DNA of 6,778 bases from an uncultured Clostridium sp. (GTDB lineage: Bacteria; Bacillota_I; Bacilli_A; RF39; UBA660): contig CALZLL010000037.1 in assembly GCA_945788325.1 (NCBI GenBank), positions 1 through 6,778 on the forward strand. Reading direction: 5' to 3'. Below the pieces are notes generated by a model, which searched no databases, was not told the origin of the DNA, and saw only the letters and a list, made by a program, of their open reading frames with translations. Made by a program: the position numbers and the translations under genes. Positions 1 through 6,276 of the stretch are shown piece after piece. Position 1 is the first letter of the stretch, and each line of letters begins with the position of its first letter.

Positions 1-1221
1 TTCTTCCGTAATCACATCTATAACCTCTCCACCACTTATCTCTGTTTTTTCTTCTACTACATCTCCACCTTTTTCAGTAACTTCCCCATGTCCATCACCA
101 TTTTTATCAGTCGTTATTTCAACTTTATTACCATCTGGCATTCTAGTTGTTCCTTCAGTTACTTTCATAGTAGAGCTTTCAGTTTCTATTGTTGTTGTGA
201 CTTCTGTGTTTTTCTTAGAAGTTTGTGTTTTTACGTGTTTTCCACCTTTTTTAATATCATTAGCTTTTACCGTAGTACTCTCAATAGAATTTGCTTTTAT
301 TGCATCAGATGCATTATATTTTTTTCCTTCTTTGGTTTTAGAAGCACAATTACTACCTTCTAATAATTTACTATAATCAATTCCTTCAGCCTTCGCCCAA
401 GAAGCAAATAAACTATTAGTATAAGAATCTACGTAATTAGTATCCATTTTTATACCAGGGAATAATGGTTCTTTTGACATTCCATCTAAATAGTCTACAG
501 TTCCATACCCATCGGATAAATTAGCATCTTTTAAACCTTCGATTGTATAAATTAAGTCTTTACCTGTTTGTTCGAAATGAGATACTAAAGAATTTTTTAT
601 ATTATCATTTTGTTCTTCAATTATTTGAGCAATTGTAAATGCTGAATCTTTTTCTGGATGGCTAGCCTCAAACATATATGCATATATATCTTTTTGACCT
701 TCTACAACTTCTTTAACCTCTTTTTCTTCTTTTATTAAATCAATTGCTCTTTCACCTTCATCTTGAATATTATCATCTAATAATTGAAAACAATCTTTGG
801 TTATTAATTCTTGTACATACTTAAACTTATCTTCATCAGTAGTTTTTCCTTTATAATCAATTTTATCGAATTTTTCATTTACTAAATATATTATGTTTTT
901 AATATCAGAAACTTCCACTTGCTTTTCAGAAATATCATAAATTGCTTGAGCTCTTTCGTTTACAGCAACTTCATCATTTATATCAAAATCTTCACATAAA
1001 TATAAAACACCAAACTCTTCATTTTGTTGATCTGTTTCTTGTGTCACAGTAGTTTCTGGTTCTGCTTTTACATCACCTTTTAAAAGTTTAGCTACTTTTG
1101 AACCACCAATAATCATTGCACCTGCTAAAACAACAGCAGTAATACCAGTAGTTATTTTCTTAAATTTAGCGTTAGCTAACGTTGTATCATAATCTTGTAA
1201 TTTTTTTTCATTGTTTTCCAT
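1..1221 (-). CDS. Unknown membrane-anchored extracytoplasmic protein, 3' end beyond window (partial)
   Basis: The frame is open from an ATG at 1221 to the left edge (407 codons, no stop), so the C-terminus is missing. I do not recognise the family. Residues 1-22 are polar with several lysines, 23-40 form one hydrophobic helix (ITTGITAVVLAGAMIIGG), and the rest is hydrophilic. This predicts a single N-terminal anchor with the body outside the cell; there is no lipobox cysteine. Residues about 60-300 are mixed, probably helical, with three cysteines (76, 144, 292). From about 328 the chain becomes Thr/Lys/Glu-rich, and residues 372-383 (DKNGDGHGEVTE) resemble a DxNxDG calcium-binding loop with an acidic twelfth position. 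No LPXTG or cell-wall anchor is visible, but the end is lost. The start is supported by AGGGGGAGA a few bases upstream and by a dedicated promoter, so this is likely a separate unit from mntP. Sure of the gene, not of the function. Confidence 0.88.
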   Translation of the reverse strand, partial: MENNEKKLQDYDTTLANAKFKKITTGITAVVLAGAMIIGGSKVAKLLKGDVKAEPETTVTQETDQQNEEFGVLYLCEDFDINDEVAVNERAQAIYDISEKQVEVSDIKNIIYLVNEKFDKIDYKGKTTDEDKFKYVQELITKDCFQLLDDNIQDEGERAIDLIKEEKEVKEVVEGQKDIYAYMFEASHPEKDSAFTIAQIIEEQNDNIKNSLVSHFEQTGKDLIYTIEGLKDANLSDGYGTVDYLDGMSKEPLFPGIKMDTNYVDSYTNSLFASWAKAEGIDYSKLLEGSNCASKTKEGKKYNASDAIKANSIESTTVKANDIKKGGKHVKTQTSKKNTEVTTTIETESSTMKVTEGTTRMPDGNKVEITTDKNGDGHGEVTEKGGDVVEEKTEISGGEVIDVITEE

Positions 1222-1247
1222 TCAAATCTCCCCCTTTTGTTTGAATG
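1219..1247 (-). promoter_or_regulatory. Leader hairpin / inverted repeat enclosing the RBS of the unknown exported-protein gene
   Basis: Reading the minus strand, CATTCAAA (1247-1240) is followed by a 13-nt loop and the exact complement TTTGAATG (1226-1219). The loop carries the Shine-Dalgarno AGGGGGAGA, and the last three bases of the 3' arm are the ATG start codon. With the predicted promoter, transcription would begin within a few bases of the 5' arm, so the hairpin would be the extreme 5' end of the mRNA. It could tune initiation or protect the 5' end; as DNA it could equally be an operator overlapping the start site. The repeat is seen directly; its role is inferred. Confidence 0.6.
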
Positions 1248-1253
1248 CCGTAT

Positions 1254-1282
1254 ATATTACCACAAAAAATTCAATTTGTCAA
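1254..1282 (-). promoter_or_regulatory. Sigma-A-type promoter of the unknown exported-protein gene, embedded in the mntP 3' end
   Basis: On the minus strand TTGACA (1282-1277, perfect -35) is separated by 17 bp from TAATAT (1259-1254), which matches the TATAAT consensus at 4 of 6 positions and has a TGn extension. The -35 box overlaps the penultimate codons of the mntP-like gene, whose TGA stop is at 1273-1271. The expected start point is around 1246-1249, giving a leader of roughly 25-30 nt. Confidence 0.8.
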
Positions 1283-1798
1283 CACCATTAAAGAATATAA
1301 AAATAACGTTAAACTACCTATTAAAAACGAATATTTACCTATACTATTAGATAGTTTTTTACCTAAATAAAATCCAATTAAAGTAAAAGAAAAGCTAATT
1401 ATACAAAAACATGAAGTTATTATTAATATATTATCATAAATATAGTTGATTCCGATACCGACAGAGAAGCTATCAAAACTAACTGATAAAGCAAATAATA
1501 AGGTTCCAATCATATTTAAAGGCCTTATTTTTGGTTTTTCTTCAAAAAAATGCATAAACATATCTATCGATAATATTAAAAACACTAAAAATAAAACATA
1601 TCTAGGTTTTATAATGGTATATTCGAATAGCGAAATACCTAAATAATTTCCAATAAGTGGCATAAAAAAGTGAAATAATCCTACTATTATAGCGGTTATT
1701 ATTATGTTTTTTAATTTTACTTTTTCTATACCATATGCAATAGCTAGTGCAAACGCATCCATGCTTAAACTAATACCTATTAATATAATGTTTACGAT
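1271..1798 (-). CDS. mntP: MntP/YtaF-family membrane protein, putative manganese efflux pump
   Basis: Polytopic membrane protein of the MntP family (old DUF204), which in other bacteria exports Mn2+ across the inner membrane. The two halves each carry the family signature: LSMDAFALAI near the N-terminus (Asp14) and VSFDSFSVGIG near residue 109, within about six hydrophobic helices. Length is about 175 residues against 188 for E. coli MntP. The first ATG in frame (1762) would begin at the Met of SMDAFAL and delete half of helix 1. In-frame codons upstream encode a proper helix start (VNIILIGISLS) and run back to two ATC codons just after AGGAAGGTGA (1814-1805), with a stop beyond. I therefore place the start at the ATC at 1798, which sits 6 nt after GGTGA, like the ywiB start. 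It follows spoIIR closely and is probably co-transcribed. The sporulation-associated paralogue YtaF is an alternative name. Family sure, start moderately sure. Confidence 0.85.
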   Translation of the reverse strand: MVNIILIGISLSMDAFALAIAYGIEKVKLKNIIITAIIVGLFHFFMPLIGNYLGISLFEYTIIKPRYVLFLVFLILSIDMFMHFFEEKPKIRPLNMIGTLLFALSVSFDSFSVGIGINYIYDNILIITSCFCIISFSFTLIGFYLGKKLSNSIGKYSFLIGSLTLFLYSLMVLTN

Positions 1799-1804
1799 GA
1801 TAAA

Positions 1805-1814
1805 TCACCTTCCT
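1805..1814 (-). promoter_or_regulatory. Shine-Dalgarno that decides the mntP start
   Basis: AGGAAGGTGA on the minus strand matches the 3' end of 16S rRNA over AGGTGA. No ATG, GTG or TTG in the mntP frame lies between it and the Met at 1762, 40 nt away; the codons at usable distance are ATC at 1801 and 1798. The ATG at 1818-1816, just upstream of this site, is followed at once by a TAG stop. Confidence 0.65.
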
Positions 1815-1836
1815 ACATTATATTATTACATTAGTA

Positions 1837-2364
1837 TTAAAAATATTTTTCAATTATTTCTTTTATAAAAGATTTATATTCAACTTCATCAGTATTTGTT
1901 TCTTCAGCCTCCATCAAACATAAAGGTGGAAAAAGTACACACCACCAGTTATCACCTTTACCTTCCCCTAAAGTAACAAGAAGGGATTCATATTCACCCG
2001 CTTCATAAGTTATTCCTTTATATGTTTTTTCTGGAAATTCATGCATTCCATAATCAATTGTGTATGAATAATCCTTATCTTCCATTTCTTTTGATAAAAT
2101 ATTATTAAAATTATGCATGTTATCACTTATTAATCCTCTAGCTTCTTTTATACTTTTAGAATTTTCAAGTAAAGTATATAATTCCTTTTGCATTTTATCT
2201 CTTACGTCTTCTTTTATCTTTTGATCTCTAGGAGAATTACTATTAGCTAAAACTCTAAATCTTATTGCAGAGTCTGGTATTTTAACATTTTCACTTTTAT
2301 TAAAATTATTATAAACCATTACTATACTTAAAACTGCCAATAAAATAATAATTATTTTTTTCAT
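1837..2364 (-). CDS. spoIIR: Stage II sporulation protein R, forespore signalling protein
   Basis: SpoIIR is made in the forespore and secreted into the intermembrane space, where it triggers SpoIIGA to process pro-sigma-E in the mother cell. The 175-residue product starts with a short basic segment and a hydrophobic helix (about residues 3-18) as an export signal or anchor. The family hallmarks follow: IRFRVLANSNSPRDQKIKED (residues 34-53) and AGEYESLLVTLGEGKGDNWW with CVLFPPLC directly after. It is shorter than the B. subtilis protein (about 224 residues), mainly at the ends; both signature blocks are intact. The start is fixed by GAGGGTGAT upstream. It lies 35 nt after prmC, inside a housekeeping operon. 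In B. subtilis spoIIR is read from a sigma-F promoter; I see no convincing one here. Identification is firm. Confidence 0.95.
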   Translation of the reverse strand: MKKIIIILLAVLSIVMVYNNFNKSENVKIPDSAIRFRVLANSNSPRDQKIKEDVRDKMQKELYTLLENSKSIKEARGLISDNMHNFNNILSKEMEDKDYSYTIDYGMHEFPEKTYKGITYEAGEYESLLVTLGEGKGDNWWCVLFPPLCLMEAEETNTDEVEYKSFIKEIIEKYF

Positions 2365-2403
2365 TTAAAAATCACCCTCTATTAATTAGTGAGTGATTTT
2401 TAA
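2365..2403 (-). promoter_or_regulatory. Long inverted repeat between prmC and spoIIR, hiding the spoIIR RBS (possible attenuator)
   Basis: On the minus strand TTAAAAATCAC (2403-2393) and GTGATTTTTAA (2375-2365) are perfect 11-bp complements around a 17-nt loop. One G-U and one C-G pair can extend the stem by two. The 5' arm contains the prmC stop codon; the 3' arm contains the GTGA part of the spoIIR Shine-Dalgarno and ends just before its ATG. The core ATCACTC/GGGTGAT stem with A5 before and U5 after also resembles a weak intrinsic terminator. The fold could limit spoIIR expression or couple it to ribosomes finishing prmC. Structure seen, role inferred. Confidence 0.6.
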
Positions 2404-3116
2404 TAATTATATACAAAAATAAACCTATCATTTAAAGACAAATCTTTTTTTATTTCGACTTTTACATTACCAAGGTACTTATGTGCTAATAACTTTATGT
2501 CATTACCTTGTGTTTTACCAATTTCAAATGCTATTAAATATTTTTCTTTTAATACTCTATTAGCATCTTTTAAAATACTTTCATAAAACTCTAAACCATT
2601 ATTTTTAGCATATAAAGCTATATTAGGTTCATTATTTTTAACGATATCTTCTATTTCTTCATTTTCTTTAATATATGGTGGGTTACTTACTATAATATCT
2701 ACTTTGATTTTGTTATCTATGAAAGGTTTTAACATATCGCCTTGTAAAAACGTTATATTAGCATTATTTTTTATAGCATTTTCTTTCGCTACCATAAGAG
2801 CCTTATTACTAATATCAGAAGCGTAAACATGACAATTAAGCTCTTTTAATAAGCTAATTGCAATAGCGCCACTACCTGTACCAATATCTATTATAGTTGG
2901 ATTATTAAATAATTTAGAGCGTTTTATTACTTCTTCTACTAATTCTTCTGTTTCCCTTCTTGGTATTAATACGTCTTTATTTACGTTTAATATATATCCA
3001 TAAAAATCAACGTTGCCAACTATGTATTGAACTGGTTCACCATTTTCTAATCTTTTTATTGCATCATTTATATCACCATTATAATACTTTTTTAAATATT
3101 CTATTTCTTTATTCAT
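2400..3116 (-). CDS. prmC: Release factor glutamine methyltransferase PrmC (HemK)
   Basis: PrmC uses S-adenosylmethionine to methylate the glutamine of the GGQ motif in class I release factors, raising termination efficiency; its substrate RF1 is encoded immediately upstream. The 238-residue protein has the family N-terminal block GEPVQYIVGNVDFYG, then VLIPRRETEELV (residues 49-60), SAM-binding motif I DIGTGSG (77-83), an acidic second-strand residue in YASDIS, and the catalytic NPPY tetrad (145-148). It is shorter than the 277-residue E. coli and about 288-residue B. subtilis proteins; the missing part is mostly the N-terminal helical substrate-binding domain, while the methyltransferase core is complete. 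The start at 3116 has AGGTG four bases upstream and lies 26 nt after prfA. Identification is firm. Confidence 0.95.
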   Translation of the reverse strand: MNKEIEYLKKYYNGDINDAIKRLENGEPVQYIVGNVDFYGYILNVNKDVLIPRRETEELVEEVIKRSKLFNNPTIIDIGTGSGAIAISLLKELNCHVYASDISNKALMVAKENAIKNNANITFLQGDMLKPFIDNKIKVDIIVSNPPYIKENEEIEDIVKNNEPNIALYAKNNGLEFYESILKDANRVLKEKYLIAFEIGKTQGNDIKLLAHKYLGNVKVEIKKDLSLNDRFIFVYNY

Positions 3117-3142
3117 TTAACACCTATTAAAAAAGCTAAAGA

Positions 3143-4198
3143 TTATTCTCCAGCTAATTTTCTTCTTTGATCTTCAGTAATTAAAGCTTCTATTACTTCA
3201 CCTAATTTACCGTTCATTATTCTATCTAAGTTATTAGTAGTATATCCAATTCGATGATCAGTTACCCTGTTTTGTGGATAGTTATACGTTCTTATCTTCT
3301 CAGATCTATCACCAGTACCTATTTTACTACGTCTTTCAGCACCAACTTCTTTTTCTTGCTCTCTCATTTTAAGATCATATACCCTTGATTTTAAAATCTT
3401 AAAACCTTTTTCCTTATTTTTTATTTGTGATCTTTCAGTTTGAGAGTAAACAACTATACCAGTTGGTATATGAGTTAATCTAACAGCACTATCAGTTGTA
3501 TTAACTCCTTGACCACCATTTCCACTTGCTCTTGTGATATCTATTCTTACCTCGTTCATGTCAAGTTCAAAATCTAAATCATCAACTTCAGGCATTACAA
3601 GTACCGTTGCTGTTGAGGTATGAACCCTTCCTTGTGATTCTGTTGCTGGAACCCTTTGAACGCGGTGAGCACCTGATTCATATTTAAGTTTAGAATAAGC
3701 CCCATCACCTTTAACCATGAATGATATTTCTGAGAACCCTCCGGCTGCGCTTGGTGTACTTTCTAAATCTTCTACTTTGAATCCTTCTGATTCAGCATAC
3801 CTAGAGTACATGTCATATAAGTCCCCAGCAAAGATGTTTGCCTCATCACCACCAGCTGCTCCTCTTATTTCAACGATAATGTTTTTACCATCATTAGGAT
3901 CTTTTGGTAATAACAATATTTCTAGCTTTTTTTCTAATTCTTTTTGCTTTTGTTCTTGTTTTTCTTCTTCTTCCCTTGCAAATTCACCTAATTCCGGATC
4001 ATTAGCTAGTGCTTTTGCTTCTTCATATTCTTCTTTTGCTTTTAAATATGCATCATAACATTCTATTATTTCGGTTAGACCAGATTTTTCTTTAGATAAT
4101 TTAGTAGTTAAACTAACATCGCTTATTACTTCTGGTTTTGTTAGTTCATTAGTTATAAATTCATTTCTTTGTTTTATTGCTTCTAATCTTTCAAACAT
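3143..4198 (-). CDS. prfA: Peptide chain release factor 1 (RF1)
   Basis: RF1 recognises UAA and UAG in the ribosomal A site and triggers peptide release. The 351-residue product is close to the usual 355-360. A charged N-terminal helical region (about 1-100, very Glu/Lys-rich at 56-90) precedes the core beginning IRGAAGGDEA. The codon-recognition PxT motif is PAT at 184-186 within RVPATES, which marks RF1 rather than RF2. The peptidyl-hydrolysis GGQ motif is at 228-230 in SGNGGQGVNTTDSAVR. The end, with RVTDHRIGYT and LITEDQRRKLAG, is typical. The ATG overlaps the rpoE stop in a TAATG arrangement with only a weak Shine-Dalgarno (GGATGAG) in front, so initiation is probably by re-initiation after rpoE. 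The following prmC encodes its activating methyltransferase. Identification is certain. Confidence 0.98.
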   Translation of the reverse strand: MFERLEAIKQRNEFITNELTKPEVISDVSLTTKLSKEKSGLTEIIECYDAYLKAKEEYEEAKALANDPELGEFAREEEEKQEQKQKELEKKLEILLLPKDPNDGKNIIVEIRGAAGGDEANIFAGDLYDMYSRYAESEGFKVEDLESTPSAAGGFSEISFMVKGDGAYSKLKYESGAHRVQRVPATESQGRVHTSTATVLVMPEVDDLDFELDMNEVRIDITRASGNGGQGVNTTDSAVRLTHIPTGIVVYSQTERSQIKNKEKGFKILKSRVYDLKMREQEKEVGAERRSKIGTGDRSEKIRTYNYPQNRVTDHRIGYTTNNLDRIMNGKLGEVIEALITEDQRRKLAGE

Positions 4199-4635
4199 TA
4201 CTCATCCATCTCTTCTTCTGAAACTATTGCTAAATCTTCTAAATCATCCATATCATCATCTTGATCATCAAAGTCTTCTATATTATCAGTTACTGCTTCA
4301 TCCTCTGTCTCTTCAGGTTCTTCTTCCGTTTCTTCCTCTTCATCATCCGCTTCTTCATCTTCTTCATCATCTATTATAGTTTTTACAGAATGTGCATCTC
4401 TTAGATCCCATTCAGCCGTATCAAGAAGAATGAATCTTTTATCAGTAGTAAGCGTTGTATAAAAGTCTCCTATCATATCTAGCATGTTATCTTCACTTAT
4501 TTGTAATAAATTACAAACTTCTTTAAATAAATCATTTGTTTTTTTTGATTTTTTATCTAGTTTTAAAAGCTCATAAGCTATATCAGTATAAGATAATAAT
4601 TCTAAGTCCTCTAAAGGCATTTGTCTAACGTTCAT
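4198..4635 (-). CDS. rpoE: DNA-directed RNA polymerase delta subunit
   Basis: Delta is a small acidic subunit of Firmicute RNA polymerase that helps release nucleic acid from the enzyme, aids recycling and affects promoter selectivity through initiating-NTP sensitivity. The 145-residue protein has the expected two parts: a folded N-terminal HARE-HTH domain (about residues 7-80, with LLSYTDIAYELL, FKEVCNLL, FYTTLTTDKRFILL and EWDLRDAH) and an unstructured, almost wholly Asp/Glu tail from about 89 to the end. The lysine-rich stretch that follows the globular domain in B. subtilis delta is not obvious here. The ATG at 4635 has a perfect AGGAGG (4649-4644) eight bases upstream, and the argS stop TAG overlaps that site. 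Its TAA stop overlaps the prfA start by one base. Do not confuse with the unrelated sigma factor also called RpoE. Identification is firm. Confidence 0.95.
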   Translation of the reverse strand: MNVRQMPLEDLELLSYTDIAYELLKLDKKSKKTNDLFKEVCNLLQISEDNMLDMIGDFYTTLTTDKRFILLDTAEWDLRDAHSVKTIIDDEEDEEADDEEEETEEEPEETEDEAVTDNIEDFDDQDDDMDDLEDLAIVSEEEMDE

Positions 4636-4647
4636 AAATAATTCCTC

Positions 4648-6276
4648 CTACATTTTTTCTGGTGCACTAACACCTATTAATTTTAAAGCATTAAATATGG
4701 TTATTTTAACTGTTTTTATTAAACCTAAGCTCTCTGATGATTCAGTTATATCATCAGTTAATATTCTATGTTTACCATAATAATTATGGAACATACTTGC
4801 TAATTCATACACATAATTAGTAATTAAGTGAGGTTCTTTTTTTAACGCAGCATTTTCAACAACATCACCAAATTCATATACTTTTAATAAAAGTGATCTT
4901 GCGTCTTTGTTAATTATTTTATTTGAAGTAAAACTTACACCTATATTTTTTTCTTTTGCATCATTAAAAATTGAACATATTCTAGCATGTGCATAACCAA
5001 CGTAGAAAAATGGGTTATCACTTGATTTTTTAACAGCTAAATTAATATCAAAATCCATTTGTCCATCTAAGGATCTGGTTGCAAAAAAGTATCTTGCAGA
5101 ATCTTTTCCTATTTCATCAACAAGTTCAGAAATGGTTATGTTACCACCAGTTCTTTTGCTCATTTTAACAATTTGCCCATCCCTTAATAGTCTTACCATT
5201 TGAAGAAGTCTTACTTCTAATTTATCTTTATCATAACCTAAAGCTTCAATACTAGCTTTAAGTCTTGATACATAACTATGATGATCAGCACCAAATACAT
5301 CTATTAAATAATCAAAACCTCTATCAAACTTATCTAAATGATATGCAATATCAGGAACTAAATACGTATAACTACCATCTGACTTAACTAGAACCCTGTC
5401 CTTATCATCACCATATACGGTTGTTTTAAGCCATTTGGCATCCTCTTTTTCAAATACTAAACCCTTTTCATCAAGAATCTTTAAAGACTCTTCTATGCGA
5501 CCTTTTGCCCTAATACTTTTTTCACTAGTCCACACATCAAAACAAACTCCAAAATTAGATAAATCCGTTTTAATTATATTAAGCAAATAATCAACTGCTA
5601 TTTTCTTAAAAAATTCTAAATCTTCTTCTAATTTTTTATCATCATATTCTTCTTTAATAGTTTTAGCAATATCTATTATCTCAGAACCATAATAACCATC
5701 TTCTGGCATGTTTTCCTCTAAACCACATAATCCTTTATATCGTTCTTTTACAGAAACACCAAGATTATTTATTTGGTTACCAGCATCATTTATATAATAT
5801 TCTTTCGTAACATCATATCCCGCAAAAGACATAATATTAGCTAAATTAGCACCATACGCCGCTCCTCGAGCAGTACCTAAATGAAGAATCCCGGTTGGAT
5901 TAGCACTAACAAATTCTATATTTATCTTTTCGTTATTACCAATCGTACTTTTTCCGTAATCATAATCTTCTTCGATAACTTTTGATATACCGCTAAAAAC
6001 ATATTCATCTTTTAAATAAATATTAATAAAACCTGGACCAGCTATTTGTACTTTCTCTACTTCTTCTTTATCTTTAATAACAGACACTATTTTTTCAGCT
6101 ATATTTCTTGGATTATCCTTTAATACCTTTGTTAATTGCATTGCAATATTACTTGAAAAGTCTCCGTTTTCATGATTTTTAGGAATCTCTACAACTATTT
6201 TATCCTTATCAAAATCAATATTTAAACTAACTAAAGCATTAAAAATAATATCTTTTATTTGCTTTTTTATGTTCAT
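4648..6276 (-). CDS. argS: Arginine-tRNA ligase (arginyl-tRNA synthetase)
   Basis: Cytoplasmic class Ia synthetase that charges tRNA-Arg with arginine using ATP. The 542-residue product has all family parts: an N-terminal Add-1 domain (about 1-110) recognising the tRNA elbow, the catalytic Rossmann fold with the HIGH-type signature as HLGT (132-135, within ANPTGILHLGTARGAA), the KMSK-type loop as KMSKR (371-375), and a C-terminal DALR helical domain for the anticodon (about 425-542) ending in the typical VSAPEKM. I chose the Met at 6276 rather than 6291: it gives the TAATG junction with the preceding stop, places GGAG nine bases upstream, and removes a non-conserved five-residue extension (MERVI) that would overlap the upstream gene. 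The stop TAG lies within the rpoE Shine-Dalgarno. No T-box leader is visible; expression probably follows the ywiB promoter. Certain. Confidence 0.98.
   Translation of the reverse strand: MNIKKQIKDIIFNALVSLNIDFDKDKIVVEIPKNHENGDFSSNIAMQLTKVLKDNPRNIAEKIVSVIKDKEEVEKVQIAGPGFINIYLKDEYVFSGISKVIEEDYDYGKSTIGNNEKINIEFVSANPTGILHLGTARGAAYGANLANIMSFAGYDVTKEYYINDAGNQINNLGVSVKERYKGLCGLEENMPEDGYYGSEIIDIAKTIKEEYDDKKLEEDLEFFKKIAVDYLLNIIKTDLSNFGVCFDVWTSEKSIRAKGRIEESLKILDEKGLVFEKEDAKWLKTTVYGDDKDRVLVKSDGSYTYLVPDIAYHLDKFDRGFDYLIDVFGADHHSYVSRLKASIEALGYDKDKLEVRLLQMVRLLRDGQIVKMSKRTGGNITISELVDEIGKDSARYFFATRSLDGQMDFDINLAVKKSSDNPFFYVGYAHARICSIFNDAKEKNIGVSFTSNKIINKDARSLLLKVYEFGDVVENAALKKEPHLITNYVYELASMFHNYYGKHRILTDDITESSESLGLIKTVKITIFNALKLIGVSAPEKM

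Noticed and set aside
88..363. Plus-strand open frame of 91 codons
   Set aside because: It lies antisense to the unknown exported protein, is Phe/Ser/Cys-rich as expected from the reverse of a Lys/Thr/Glu-rich tail, and has no RBS.
1222..1270. Intrinsic terminator after the mntP-like gene
   Set aside because: The only inverted repeat here lies at the start of the next gene, encloses its RBS and has no T-run after it on the minus strand.
1446..1646. Plus-strand open frame of 66 codons
   Set aside because: Antisense to the mntP-like gene, no RBS, no recognisable product.
1799..1836. Manganese riboswitch (yybP-ykoY type) before the mntP-like gene
   Set aside because: Fewer than 40 nt separate it from the spoIIR stop, too short for that RNA, and no matching structure is seen.
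2406..2411. Perfect TATAAT on the minus strand in the prmC tail, as a spoIIR promoter
   Set aside because: It encodes the end of PrmC, has no acceptable -35 at 16-18 bp and no TGn extension; in such AT-rich DNA the hexamer occurs by chance.
3717..4058. Plus-strand open frame of 113 codons
   Set aside because: Antisense shadow of prfA; its Ser/Phe-rich composition mirrors the Glu/Lys-rich RF1 helices.
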